This document shows positions 8,308 to 17,448 of a stretch of DNA of 52,865 bases, piece after piece (the first letter of the stretch is position 1; each line of letters begins with the position of its first letter). Where the stretch lies: positions 6,009,348-6,062,212 of the forward strand of contig NZ_AP018222.1 in NCBI RefSeq assembly GCF_002368035.1. Direction: 5' to 3'. The position numbers and the translations under genes are program-made. Below the pieces are notes generated by a model. That model saw only the letters and a program-made list of their open reading frames with translations, made no database searches and was not told the DNA's origin. The stretch comes from Nostoc linckia NIES-25. GTDB taxonomy: Bacteria > Cyanobacteriota > Cyanobacteriia > Cyanobacteriales > Nostocaceae.

Positions 8308-9264
8308 ATGGATAATCCTAGCCTCGAAATTGAGAAAATCCAGTATCAAGTGATGACTCTTGAACGACCCAAAAAACTGAAAATTCTCGTGGTTGACGAT
8401 GAGCCAGATAATCTCGATCTGCTTTATCGCACTTTTCGACGCGATTTTAATGTTTTGAAAGCTGATAGTGGGGTGAACGCCCTCCAAGTTTTGGCAGCAG
8501 AAGGGGAGGTAGCTGTGATTATCTCCGATCAACGGATGCCAGAAATGAAAGGAACTGAATTTCTCAGCAAGACGGTACCTCAGTTTCCGGATACAGTCAG
8601 GATAATTCTCACTGGTTTTACTGATATTGAAGACTTGGTAGAAGCGATTAATGCCGGACAAGTCTACAAATATATTACCAAGCCTTGGGACCCAGGAGAA
8701 CTCAAGGCAGTAGTCCAAAGAGCAGCCGAAACCTACGACTTGCTCAAGCAGCGTACAGAAGAGTTACGCCGCGCCCACGCTCAAATGGCACTGCTGAGTG
8801 TTTTGGTGCAGGTGACTCAAGCAGCTTCTAGCTTAGAAGAAACTCTTACCCCAATTGCCAGGGCTTTTTCTGAAACTTTTGGCACGCAGGGTTGTATTAT
8901 ACAACTTATAGATGGACATAATCTGAGTGCAACTCAAGGAAATTACAGCGATACAGGGACAGTAGAAAATTGGCTTTCCCAAGACCCGCTCACCCAAGAA
9001 GCGATCGCCACAGGAAAAATCCAACTTTCCTTAAATATACCCAAAGACAGCAAATTAAATGATGCTGTTCACTACCAAAATTCAGGAGTGCAAGCACATT
9101 CAGTAATGCCAATTAGCTACCGGAATGAACTTTTGGGCGTATTATCACTACAGTGGAAACAACCGTGCATTTTGCGAGAAGATGAATTAAAGCTGATTGA
9201 TTTATCAACGCAACTGGTAGCGATCGCTCTAACTAGTAGTCGCTGCCATCAAACCATTGTGTAG
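8308..9264 (+). CDS. Response regulator with REC and GAF domains
   Basis: A 318-residue two-domain signalling protein. The receiver domain (about residues 24-145) has the acidic pair in LVVDDEPDN, the phospho-acceptor aspartate in IISDQRMPEM, a Thr in ILTGFTD and the Lys in YITKPWD. A coiled segment (TYDLLKQRTEELRRAHAQ) links it to a GAF domain (about 165-318). No HD-GYP, GGDEF or DNA-binding output follows, so it probably works through protein contact or as a stand-alone sensor. The receiver resembles those of the HupR/HoxA and RpfG groups. No histidine kinase is nearby. The next gene, menG, is 160 bases downstream with repeats between, so co-transcription is uncertain. An ATG at residue 16 is a possible alternative start. 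Confidence 0.85.
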   Translation: MDNPSLEIEKIQYQVMTLERPKKLKILVVDDEPDNLDLLYRTFRRDFNVLKADSGVNALQVLAAEGEVAVIISDQRMPEMKGTEFLSKTVPQFPDTVRIILTGFTDIEDLVEAINAGQVYKYITKPWDPGELKAVVQRAAETYDLLKQRTEELRRAHAQMALLSVLVQVTQAASSLEETLTPIARAFSETFGTQGCIIQLIDGHNLSATQGNYSDTGTVENWLSQDPLTQEAIATGKIQLSLNIPKDSKLNDAVHYQNSGVQAHSVMPISYRNELLGVLSLQWKQPCILREDELKLIDLSTQLVAIALTSSRCHQTIV

Positions 9265-9426
9265 TTGTCATTAGTCATTTGTCATTAGTCATTTGTCATT
9301 TGTCAAAACTAATCTCCAATGCCCAATGACGCCGCTTGCTTCTCTACGAGACGCTTCGCGAACAAGCCGGGAAACCCGTCCAACACAGTGGCTCCCCCAT
9401 GCCCAATGCCCCATGCCCCATACCCA
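9265..9426. repeat. Heptamer repeats and dispersed palindrome before menG
   Basis: Positions 9265-9305 are tandem TCATTAG/TCATTTG heptamers. Positions 9330-9362 hold a dispersed cyanobacterial palindrome (GCTTCTCTACGAGACGCTTC), and 9395-9430 are GCCCAATGCCCCATG-type repeats that run right into the menG start codon. No gene is supported here, although the menG frame is open upstream across the repeats. Confidence 0.65.
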
Positions 9427-10122
9427 ATGACTCACGAAATTCAGTCCATTTTTAACCGCATTGCTCCAGTTTATGACCAGTTGAATGATTGGTTGAGCCT
9501 GGGACAACACCGAATCTGGAAAGAAATGGCAGTGAAATGCAGTGCGGCTAAATCCGGTGATACTGCACTTGATTTGTGTTGCGGTAGCGGTGATTTAGCT
9601 TTACGTTTGGCTCGGCGCGTGGGAGCAACAGGACAAGTCTATGGAGTAGACTTTTCACGAAACCTGCTAGAAACTGCTAAAGAACGCTCGCAAAAGCAGT
9701 ACCCCCGACCTGTTATCGCCTGGGTGGAAGCTGACGTGCTAAATTTGCCCTTCGACGATAATCAATTTGACGCCGCAACAATGGGCTATGGTTTAAGAAA
9801 TGTTAAAGATATTTCCCGCAGTCTGCAAGAGTTATACCGTGTCCTAAAGCCGGGTGCTAAAGCTGCGATTCTAGACTTTCATCGACCGAGTAATCCTCAG
9901 CTACGCGGTTTTCAGCAGTGGTATCTGGACAATTTTGTCGTGCCTGTTGCTGATTATTTGGGCTTAAAGGAAGAATATGCTTACATCAGTCCCAGCTTAG
10001 ACCGCTTTCCCATTGGCAAAAAGCAAGTAGAGTTAGCTCATCAAGTTGGTTTTGGGGCTGCCACACACTACCCCATTGCGAACGGTATGATGGGAGTGCT
10101 AGTAGTCAAGAAAAATGAGTGA
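9427..10122 (+). CDS. menG: UbiE/MenG quinone C-methyltransferase
   Basis: A SAM-dependent methyltransferase of the UbiE/MenG/COQ5 family, 231 residues from the ATG at 9427. In cyanobacteria the family member methylates demethylphylloquinone, the last step to the photosystem I phylloquinone; this role is known from the family. The opening MTHEIQSIFNRIAPVYDQLNDWLSLGQHRIWK matches the classical UbiE N terminus. The SAM-binding loop is LDLCCGSGDLALRLA, followed by the acidic VYGVDFS strand, and the MGYGLRNVKD motif is present. The frame stays open for 36 codons upstream, but those codons are simple-repeat DNA (Pro-rich), so the later ATG is chosen. Confidence 0.92.
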   Translation: MTHEIQSIFNRIAPVYDQLNDWLSLGQHRIWKEMAVKCSAAKSGDTALDLCCGSGDLALRLARRVGATGQVYGVDFSRNLLETAKERSQKQYPRPVIAWVEADVLNLPFDDNQFDAATMGYGLRNVKDISRSLQELYRVLKPGAKAAILDFHRPSNPQLRGFQQWYLDNFVVPVADYLGLKEEYAYISPSLDRFPIGKKQVELAHQVGFGAATHYPIANGMMGVLVVKKNE

Positions 10123-10245
10123 AGAGTTAGGAATTAAAACTTATGAATTATGAGTAATGATAAATTCTCATTGACAACTTATCATTCCTAACTCTTAATT
10201 CTTAACTTCTAACTCGTTACTCCTAAATCCCAAATCCAAAATCCT

Positions 10246-11481
10246 GTGGACTGGTCTCATCTTTGGCTTTATGTGTCTCCCCCTATACTGGGTGGAATTA
10301 TCGGCTATTTCACAAATGATATAGCCATCAAAATGTTATTCCGTCCCTACCGAGCAATTTATATTGCTGGACGAAGAGTACCCTTCACCCCTGGATTAAT
10401 TCCCCGCAACCAGGAACGTCTGGCTCTGAATATTTCTAATACAATCATGGGGTCGCTACTAACGCCACAGGAATTGCAAAATCTGGCGCGGCGTCTGTTA
10501 CAAACAGAACGCGTACAAGGAGCAATTCTTTGGTTGTTGCGGCTGGCGATCGAACAAGTCAAAACAGATAAAAACCAGAAAAGTGCTAAAATTGTAGCGG
10601 GAATTTTGCGGGATTTATTAGGAGAATCCTTGCCAAGATTGTTGAAGGTTTTGTCTCGCCGAGAAGACTTTTTAGAAGCGCAGATCAATCAAGTTTTTGA
10701 CCAGATATTGCTGGAATTTCAATTGACTGAAGAACAAGCCACGCGGCTTGCTGATTGGTTATTGCAAGTGGTTTTACCGCCAGATGTATTGCGCCAAGCA
10801 ATAGTCGATTTTTTAACCGATCGCACAATTCAAATTATTGATGAAGGCTTTCGAGAAAAAACCAGTGGTACTTACTGGGTAGTGGCAAATTTGTTTGGTT
10901 TGCGTAATACTCTGACGCGACTTAGGACTTTTTGTTTAGATGAAAAAGAAGCCACCAATACTCGTTTGCAGGAATTAACTCAAGATTTGCAAATGCGCGA
11001 GCGCATTCGCAAATTATTGCAAAATTTATCATTACAAAACTTGCCGATTGGAACAGTCCGCCAACTACGAAAGACCACACGCGAAAGTGTGCGTCATTAC
11101 TTACAAAGTAGTGGCGGCGATTTACTACAAGGATTAACTGATTCTGTTAATTGGGAAAATATTGCTGTAGTATTGTTGAACCGCTTGAGTACTTCACCTG
11201 TTGTCAATACTTCTTTAGAAGTTATGAGTAAAGAATTGGCTTTTATTTTAGAGAAGTATTTGGAAAAAGATTTAGAGGCAATTGTCACACAAGTAATTCC
11301 AATTTTGTCCATAGATCAAGTGATAGTTGATCGTGTAAAATCAACTTCGCCTGCTGATTTAGAAGCTGCGATCGAAGGAATTGTCAAAAATGAATTGCAA
11401 GCAATTGTGAGTTTAGGTGGGATTTTGGGTTTAGTTGTCGGGCTATTTCAAACAGGGTTTTTATTATTTAGTCAATTTTAA
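10246..11481 (+). CDS. DUF445 family membrane protein
   Basis: A 411-residue protein starting with GTG. It opens with a hydrophobic segment (LYVSPPILGGIIGYFTNDIAIKMLFRPY) and closes with another (LQAIVSLGGILGLVVGLFQTGFLLF). Between them is a long helical, charged region. The N-terminal GYFTNDIAIKMLFRP and the PFTPGLIPRNQERLA segment are hallmarks of DUF445 (YheB-like) proteins. Function is unknown. It probably sits in a membrane with a large soluble central part. A strong terminator-like hairpin follows at 11547. Confidence 0.85.
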   Translation: MDWSHLWLYVSPPILGGIIGYFTNDIAIKMLFRPYRAIYIAGRRVPFTPGLIPRNQERLALNISNTIMGSLLTPQELQNLARRLLQTERVQGAILWLLRLAIEQVKTDKNQKSAKIVAGILRDLLGESLPRLLKVLSRREDFLEAQINQVFDQILLEFQLTEEQATRLADWLLQVVLPPDVLRQAIVDFLTDRTIQIIDEGFREKTSGTYWVVANLFGLRNTLTRLRTFCLDEKEATNTRLQELTQDLQMRERIRKLLQNLSLQNLPIGTVRQLRKTTRESVRHYLQSSGGDLLQGLTDSVNWENIAVVLLNRLSTSPVVNTSLEVMSKELAFILEKYLEKDLEAIVTQVIPILSIDQVIVDRVKSTSPADLEAAIEGIVKNELQAIVSLGGILGLVVGLFQTGFLLFSQF

Positions 11482-11546
11482 TTTGAAAAAGGGAGTGGGG
11501 AGTAGTTGACTGTTGACTGTTAACCGCGAACAAGCAAGGGCGTTGG

Positions 11547-11597
11547 GGCGTCTTTCGTTCCATCCATCGAAGGTATAGGGTGAAAGACGCCTTTTTA
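11547..11597 (+). terminator. Rho-independent terminator-like hairpin
   Basis: GGCGTCTTTC (11547-11556) pairs perfectly with GAAAGACGCC (11582-11591), followed at once by TTTTTAT. The loop is 25 bases. It lies 65 bases after the DUF445 stop and about 270 before lysC. It most simply ends the DUF445 transcript. A leader attenuator for lysC is less likely because of the distance. Confidence 0.6.
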
Positions 11598-11863
11598 TAA
11601 AAAATTTCTGACAAAATATCAATTTCAGATTTTTTGTGTCAATTGATTCTGATAAGTTAGTAAAGTAAATAAGCTCGCTTTGAAATTGCACAGTTACTCA
11701 TAGGGTTCGTTGACCGCTGAAGGTTAACACTCAACAGTCAACAGCCAACACGAAAAGATGTGCGGCTTTAGACGCGCGGCAGCTTATCATAATACTACTT
11801 TCAAAGCTTCCTAACCCGGCGGGGGCGTTGAGCAAAACAGATACAATTGATTGGCTAAAAGTT

Positions 11864-13711
11864 ATGGCGCTCATAGTTCAGAAATATGGTGGTACATCTG
11901 TCGGTTCAGTCGAACGCATTCAGGCTGTTGCACAGCGCGTTTATAAAACTGTCAAAGCTGGAAACTCCCTGGTTGTAGTGGTTTCGGCAATGGGCAAAAC
12001 CACTGATGGACTCGTCAAACTAGCTAATGAAATTTCGCCAAATCCTAACCGCCGGGAAATGGATATGCTACTTTCCACTGGCGAACAAGTCACCATTGCC
12101 TTACTCAGTATGGCGTTGCAGGAACTCGGACAACCAGCAATTTCTATGACTGGCGCTCAGGTAGGAATTGTTACTGAAGCCGAACACAGCCGCGCTCGGA
12201 TTTTGCATATTGAAACTAGTCGCTTAACTCGCCACATCAAAGCAGGGAAAGTGGTTGTTGTAGCTGGCTTTCAAGGCATATCCAGCACCGGAGAAATGGA
12301 AATCACAACTTTGGGACGTGGTGGTTCGGACACTTCAGCGGTAGCTTTGGCAGCAGCATTACAGGCAAATTTTTGTGAAATTTATACAGATGTTCCAGGG
12401 ATTTTAACTACAGACCCGCGCTTAGTTCCCGAAGCTCAGTTGATGGATGCCATCACCTGCAATGAAATGCTGGAACTAGCTAGCTTGGGAGCAAAAGTGT
12501 TGCATCCCCGTGCTGTGGAAATTGCTCGTAACTACGGCGTTCCCCTCGTAGTCAGATCTAGCTGGACGGATGACCCTGGTACTTGGGTTACCTCTGCCAA
12601 ATCCCAAGGGCGATCGCTAATTAATCTCGAAATTGCCCGCCCAGTGGATGCTGTAGAATTTGATACTAACCAAGCAAAGGTCGCTTTATTGCGCGTTCCC
12701 GATAAGCCAGGTGTGGCAGCGAGGTTATTTGGCGAAATTGCCCGTCAAAAAGTAGATGTAGATTTGATTATTCAGTCAATTCATGAAGGTAATAGTAATG
12801 ACATTGCCTTTACAGTGACAACACCGATTTTAAAACGAGCCGAAGCAGTAGCAGCAGCGATCGCCCCAGCCCTGAGAAGTCCATCCAACCCCAAATCTGA
12901 CGAAGCCGAGGTAATGATAGAACATAACATCGCCAAAGTTAGCATCGCAGGCGCAGGTATGATTGGGCGTCCCGGTGTAGCTGCGAAGATGTTCGCCACC
13001 TTAGCCGAAGCAGGCGTAAATATACAGATGATTTCCACCAGCGAGGTGAAAGTTAGCTGCGTAGTAGATGCAGCCGAATGCGATCGCGCCGTTACCGCAC
13101 TGAGTACAGCATTTGAAATTGAAGCAGGGGAGCAGGGGAGCAGGGGAGCAGAGGACAGGACTTCCCCTCTGCCCCTCCGCCCCTCTGCCCCTCTGCCCAG
13201 TTTTCCTCCCGTCCGTGGTGTCGCCCTAGACTTGAACCAAGCGCGTCTGGCGATTCGCCAATTACCAGACCGACCGGGGATGGCGGCAAAGTTGTTTGGA
13301 TTATTAGCACAACACAATATCAGTGTTGATATGATTATCCAATCTCAACGTTGTCGAGTAATTGATGGTATTCCCAGGCGGGATATTGCCTTTACCGTCT
13401 CTCGGATGGATGGGGAAAATGCAAAACAGCTGCTTACCCAAGTAGCAGCAGAATTAGAATGGGGTGAAGTTGTTTTGGATAGTGCGATCGCTAAAGTAAG
13501 TATTGTCGGTACAGGTATGGTAGGGCAACCAGGCGTTGCCGCTAAAATGTTTGAAGCCCTAGCCCAACAACAAATAAATATTCAGATGATTGCGACTTCA
13601 GAAATCAAAATTAGCTGTGTCGTGGCACAAGACCAAGGTGTTAAAGCTTTACAAGCTATTCATAGCGCCTTTGGACTAGCTGGCACTGAAAAATTTGTTG
13701 TGCCAGCGTAA
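11864..13711 (+). CDS. lysC: Aspartate kinase with four ACT domains
   Basis: Aspartokinase catalyses ATP-dependent phosphorylation of aspartate, the first step to Lys, Thr and Met. The start is the ATG at 11864 (MALIVQKYGGTSVGSVERI), 12 codons inside the longest frame. The amino-acid kinase domain (about residues 1-245) has KYGGTSVG, the TTLGRGGSDTSAVALAAAL active-site loop and the YTDVPGILTTDPR segment. Two pairs of ACT domains follow (about 265-415 and 450-615), the arrangement usual in cyanobacteria and used for feedback control. The linker between the pairs (about residues 421-446, bases 13125-13199) is made of the genome's GGGGAGCA / CCCCTCTGC simple repeat, translated in frame as a Gly/Ser then Pro-rich stretch. 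Length and flanking ACT sequences are otherwise intact, so the enzyme is probably functional. Confidence 0.95.
   Translation: MALIVQKYGGTSVGSVERIQAVAQRVYKTVKAGNSLVVVVSAMGKTTDGLVKLANEISPNPNRREMDMLLSTGEQVTIALLSMALQELGQPAISMTGAQVGIVTEAEHSRARILHIETSRLTRHIKAGKVVVVAGFQGISSTGEMEITTLGRGGSDTSAVALAAALQANFCEIYTDVPGILTTDPRLVPEAQLMDAITCNEMLELASLGAKVLHPRAVEIARNYGVPLVVRSSWTDDPGTWVTSAKSQGRSLINLEIARPVDAVEFDTNQAKVALLRVPDKPGVAARLFGEIARQKVDVDLIIQSIHEGNSNDIAFTVTTPILKRAEAVAAAIAPALRSPSNPKSDEAEVMIEHNIAKVSIAGAGMIGRPGVAAKMFATLAEAGVNIQMISTSEVKVSCVVDAAECDRAVTALSTAFEIEAGEQGSRGAEDRTSPLPLRPSAPLPSFPPVRGVALDLNQARLAIRQLPDRPGMAAKLFGLLAQHNISVDMIIQSQRCRVIDGIPRRDIAFTVSRMDGENAKQLLTQVAAELEWGEVVLDSAIAKVSIVGTGMVGQPGVAAKMFEALAQQQINIQMIATSEIKISCVVAQDQGVKALQAIHSAFGLAGTEKFVVPA
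13125..13199. repeat. Simple-repeat insertion inside lysC
   Basis: Tandem GCAGGGGA units (about 13124-13150) are followed by CCCCTCTGC units (about 13164-13199), a facing pair able to form a hairpin. Its total length keeps the lysC frame. The same repeat type is intergenic elsewhere (for example 18091-18118 and 52830-52865). Confidence 0.75.
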
Positions 13712-14080
13712 TCCAACGTGAATTGGATGTATCGGATTTTGACCTCACCCCCAGCCCCTCTCCTTCAAGGAGAGGGGAGCAAAAAGCCTAATTTTTCGTT
13801 ACTCCTCCCTCTCCTCGAAGGCTACGGTGCACATACATCTGTATAAAAACCAAAATCCTCGTAGATCCTCCTAAATCCTCCTTAAAAAGGAGGACTTTGA
13901 GAGGTTTTGCCCCCCTTTTTAAGGGGGGTTGGGGGGATCAAAAGTCTGCGGGGCAACTCTAGAAGACTTGTGTGGACACCGTAGCCTCCTCGAAGGAGAG
14001 GGAGGCTGGGTAGGTTTGTCTTGTCAAATTCACATTAATTAATGCTTATGTGGCTTTTTCAATCGCTTTTTTAGCAAGAC
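13712..14080. other. Repeat-filled intergenic gap after lysC
   Basis: No gene is seen. It contains a hairpin-forming CCCCTCTCCTTCAAGGAGAGGGG (about 13756-13778) and the small mobile element at 13821-13985, which itself carries an AAGGAGG/CCCCCTTTTTAAGGGGGG palindrome. The two genes on either side converge here. Confidence 0.6.
13821..13985. mobile_element. MITE-like element with 10-bp target duplication (GCTACGGTG ends)
   Basis: The ends are GCTACGGTGCACA and, as reverse complement of the right end, GCTACGGTGTCCACACAAG. The direct repeat CTCCTCGAAG lies at 13811-13820 and 13986-13995, immediately outside both ends, an exact 10-bp target duplication. The target was the stem of a CTCCTTCAAGGAGAG-type palindrome. 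The 165-bp element has no coding capacity. Related ends occur at 45199-45403. Confidence 0.8.
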
Positions 14081-14959
14081 TTATTTATTTTTGGTTTGCC
14101 ATCTTTCCATCATGGCTATGATTTCGGAAATTTCGCGATCGCCACGCCAAACTAAATCAAGTTTTTTGAGTTGTTCAAGGCTGATACCGCCATCCTCCTC
14201 AGTAATTCGGTGATGTTCTGTATCTCCCATTGCTGCTAATAAATGTTGAAAAACGATCGGTTCATCAAACTGAGGATTTTCTTCCGGATCGTTAAGAATT
14301 AGCATTGCTCGTTCTTCGGGCAATCCTTGGAGAGTGCTAAGTATAAATCGTGTGGGAAAGTCTGCATCTTGAAGTTGAGGATGACGCGACACTAACCCAG
14401 CCACTAGTACTCCTAGATAAGCCGCTGCTTGAGAATTGCTTAATACCTGAATTTGTTGGATGGCAATTTCAGTTAAATTACTAAAAAATGTACACCCTAA
14501 TTGCTGTTCAATAGCAATTATTCGATCTTGGCTTGCTAAAGGTTCTAACTGTGCTTCAAACAAAAATTTACGTTGCTCTGGCACTTGGGACAGTAAAATT
14601 TCCTTGGCGCGATCGCTCATCAAAAGTCTGCCATCAGAACCAAAGCTGAAGTCTTTCCCTGGTTCTAAACCGCCATTTAAAAGAATTTGAAAAACGTTAG
14701 TTTGGGCTTTTTCTTGCATCTGTTCGTATTGCACTTGCCCAAGAAAAATTCGACAAAACCAACGGTGAGTGTCAGAGTCGCATTCAACCATTACCTGGTT
14801 AACTATCAAATTAGTTAACTTTTCTGTTCCCACAGCTTTTTGCCAGTCTACAATCAAGCTACTAACAGCAGTTATATCGCGACGGCTCAACGCCTCAAGT
14901 AATTGGCGCTTTATAGTAGCCGCTAGGTCTTTTTTCTGCCCAAATCTGTTGATTTTCAA
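14081..14959 (-). CDS. Hypothetical cyanobacterial protein
   Basis: A 292-residue, mostly helical protein that I do not recognise. The N terminus (KKDLAATIKRQLLEALSRRDITAVSSLIVDWQKAVG) and most of the middle are predicted helices by eye. There is no signal peptide, membrane segment or obvious catalytic motif. The start is a TTG preceded by AGAAGA, and a stop lies eight codons upstream in the same frame, so no earlier ATG is possible. The next internal Met is about 57 residues in. It converges with lysC across repeats and is divergent from the kinase-TPR gene. Confidence 0.6.
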   Translation of the reverse strand: MKINRFGQKKDLAATIKRQLLEALSRRDITAVSSLIVDWQKAVGTEKLTNLIVNQVMVECDSDTHRWFCRIFLGQVQYEQMQEKAQTNVFQILLNGGLEPGKDFSFGSDGRLLMSDRAKEILLSQVPEQRKFLFEAQLEPLASQDRIIAIEQQLGCTFFSNLTEIAIQQIQVLSNSQAAAYLGVLVAGLVSRHPQLQDADFPTRFILSTLQGLPEERAMLILNDPEENPQFDEPIVFQHLLAAMGDTEHHRITEEDGGISLEQLKKLDLVWRGDREISEIIAMMERWQTKNK

Positions 14960-15338
14960 TCTTCTAGACGCAGATATGTATCATTCGCTGCGCTATTTTT
15001 ATCGCATTTGGCGATCGAGTGTCATGGGTGGGATTGCTGAAGAATACGGATCAAAATAACCTACTAATATTCTCATCATGAATTTGTAGTATATTTTTAT
15101 ACAAAAATACTACTTATATCTGGTAGTATATAACCGTATGCAGCTAGTAACATCTTAATTAAAAAAGAAAAAATATTTAGTGGCAATAGGCAATATTAGC
15201 TAATTAATCGGACTAATAAATATAATTTCGCTATGATTATTTTTCTTTTCGGAAGTTTTTATATTTTAAAATGACCAGTAATAACACGTACACTATAATC
15301 AAATACAATATCGGACTATAAGACTATAATTGATATTG
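14960..15338. other. AT-rich divergent promoter region
   Basis: No gene is seen. This 379-base AT-rich stretch separates two divergent genes and must hold both promoters. No operator that I can name is visible. A CGCTGCGCTATTTTTATCGCATTTGGCGATCG segment near 14990-15020 carries a partial HIP1 site. Confidence 0.4.
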
Positions 15339-17405
15339 ATGGATAGTCATTTCCTAGATAGACGCTACCGAATAGTAAAAGTTCTCAATAATGGGGAAAA
15401 GGCAAAAGCTTATCTAGCAGAAGATGTCAATCTTCCTGGCAAAGAATTTGTACTCAAGCGACTATATCTTTCTACTAGCAATCCCCAAAATTTAACAATC
15501 CTGCACCGCTTGTTGGCTAGCAAGGTAACAATTTTAGAGCAACTCGCACAAGAACACGACCAAATCCAGAAGCTAGTTACTTATTTTGAAGAAAATGAAG
15601 AATTTTATTTAGTCGAAGAATTTATTCCCGGCAATCCTTTGACTGATGAAATTCTACCAGCACAACCCCTGAGGGAAGACCAAGTAATTAGTTTGTTATC
15701 AGAGATATTAGAAATTTTAGTAGTTGTGCATAGCCGTGGAGTAATTCACCAAGATATTAAACCAGAAAACATTATTCGCCGTGATTCAGATAAAAAGTTA
15801 GTTTTAGTTGGCTTTAATACTATTAATGAAGTTAGCACGAATTCTAATGGTCTCGAATATACGCCTATAGAGCAAGTTAATGGCAACCTAAAATACAACA
15901 GTGATATCTATGCTTTAGGTATAGTTGCGATCGCCGCACTTCTCGGTTTGCCAACAAATGAAATATCTCATCTGCAAAGCCAGAAAAATCGCCTCACAGG
16001 TGAAATTGTTTGGCGGCACAAAAATCTAAAAATTAGCAACAAGTTAGCAAAAATTATTAATAAAATGGTGCGTTTTGACTATCGAAAACGCTATCAGTAT
16101 GCAACTGAAGTTTTAGAGGAGTTAAAAAAATTAACAAGTGCTGAAGGCGAACGCCAAAACCAGCGTCAAAAATTATTCTTAGCCATGACCGGCATAGGTG
16201 GCTGTCTCACACTTGCTGTTGTAGCGTGGTTTTTCCAGTTACCAAAATCTGAAAGTAATGGTGAAAACAAATTATATCAAGAGGGAGTAAATAAATATGA
16301 TATAGCAAACTATGAAGGAGCAGTTCAAGATTTTAGTCAGCTGATCGAATTAGAACCAAAAAACGCTTTGGCTTATAATAAGCGAGGCGATGCTTATTAT
16401 CGGTTAGGAGACTACGAGCAAGCACAAGCAGATTCTAGTCAAGCAATTTTGCTCAATCCTGAAGATGCGAATGCCTATTATGACCGGGGATTTGCTTTGT
16501 ATGAATTAGGCAAGTATAAAGAAGCGATCGCTGATTACACCCAAGCAATTAAGTTAAATTCTCAAGATGCATACGCTTATTATGGTCGAGGATTAGCCCG
16601 CGTTCAAATTAAAGATAATAAAGGGGCGCTTGGAGATTTTACCAAAGCGATCGCCATCAAACCTGAGTATACTGAAGCGTACTTGCAGCGAGGTATTCTC
16701 CGCCGCCGTCTCAAGCTCAGACAAGCAGCAATCCAAGATTTTGATAAAATAATTAAAATCAACCCTAGTGATGCCAAAGCCTATTATCAAAGGGGTTTAA
16801 CTCAAGTTATTAATAATCAAAAAGATGCAGCCATCAATGATTATTCAGATGCAATTAACATTAACCCTAAATATATAGAAGCTTATCTAAATCGTGGCGA
16901 TGTTTATAGCGATTTAGGCAACAAAATAGCAGCTAATGAAGATTACAATACTATTTTAAAGCTAGATCCAAAATTTATTGCTGCTTACATCCACAGGGGT
17001 ATTCACCGCTTTTCTTTCGGAGATTATAAAGGCGCTATTCAAGATTATAGTGAAGCATTAAAACTAGATCCTAATTATGCCGCAGCTTACAATAACCGTG
17101 GTAATGCCTATCTCGAACTAGGAAATAAAAAAGCTGCAAATCAGGATTATTCACAAGCGATCGCCATTGATGCTAACAACGCCTTAGCCTATTATAATCG
17201 GGGCGTAATTCGCGCCAAACAGAAAAATAAACAAGGAGCGATCGCAGATTTCAAAAAAGCTGCAAAACTATTCCGACAGCAAGGCGAAAAAGCTAGTTAT
17301 CAAGATGCCCAAAGGGAAATTGCAATTCTGCAAAACAACTCAGTAGTAGGAAAAAGTACTCGTCTCAAGTCTGGAAGAAGAGAGAAAAAAGGGAGTGGGG
17401 AGTAG
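15339..17405 (+). CDS. Degenerate Ser/Thr protein kinase fused to TPR repeats
   Basis: 688 residues from the ATG at 15339; TTG codons at 15330 and 15336 are less likely starts. Residues about 7-265 follow a Hanks-type kinase: Lys40 in FVLKRLY, catalytic-loop HQDIKPEN (about 137-144), YTPIEQ (APE equivalent) and NSDIYALGIVAI. The glycine-rich loop is degraded (LNNGEKAKAYL) and the DFG motif reads GFN (about 158-160), so the magnesium-binding aspartate is missing. A single membrane helix (about 279-299, AMTGIGGCLTLAVVAWFF) separates it from about ten TPR units (about 310-655, repeats of the type AYYNRGxxxxxLGxYxxAIxDYxxAIxLNP). The TPR part would lie outside the cytoplasm. It is best read as a membrane-bound pseudokinase or weak kinase that assembles partners. 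Confidence 0.85.
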   Translation: MDSHFLDRRYRIVKVLNNGEKAKAYLAEDVNLPGKEFVLKRLYLSTSNPQNLTILHRLLASKVTILEQLAQEHDQIQKLVTYFEENEEFYLVEEFIPGNPLTDEILPAQPLREDQVISLLSEILEILVVVHSRGVIHQDIKPENIIRRDSDKKLVLVGFNTINEVSTNSNGLEYTPIEQVNGNLKYNSDIYALGIVAIAALLGLPTNEISHLQSQKNRLTGEIVWRHKNLKISNKLAKIINKMVRFDYRKRYQYATEVLEELKKLTSAEGERQNQRQKLFLAMTGIGGCLTLAVVAWFFQLPKSESNGENKLYQEGVNKYDIANYEGAVQDFSQLIELEPKNALAYNKRGDAYYRLGDYEQAQADSSQAILLNPEDANAYYDRGFALYELGKYKEAIADYTQAIKLNSQDAYAYYGRGLARVQIKDNKGALGDFTKAIAIKPEYTEAYLQRGILRRRLKLRQAAIQDFDKIIKINPSDAKAYYQRGLTQVINNQKDAAINDYSDAININPKYIEAYLNRGDVYSDLGNKIAANEDYNTILKLDPKFIAAYIHRGIHRFSFGDYKGAIQDYSEALKLDPNYAAAYNNRGNAYLELGNKKAANQDYSQAIAIDANNALAYYNRGVIRAKQKNKQGAIADFKKAAKLFRQQGEKASYQDAQREIAILQNNSVVGKSTRLKSGRREKKGSGE

Positions 17406-17448
17406 GGAGTGGGGGTAGGGGGAGAATGAATTCTTTATATCCTTAACC

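Noticed and set aside
11482..11863. Lysine riboswitch before lysC
   Set aside because: No conserved riboswitch core could be recognised; only a terminator-like hairpin close to the previous gene is seen.
12781..13317. Long minus-strand frame opposite lysC
   Set aside because: It is antisense to conserved ACT domains and its composition follows the opposite strand's codons.
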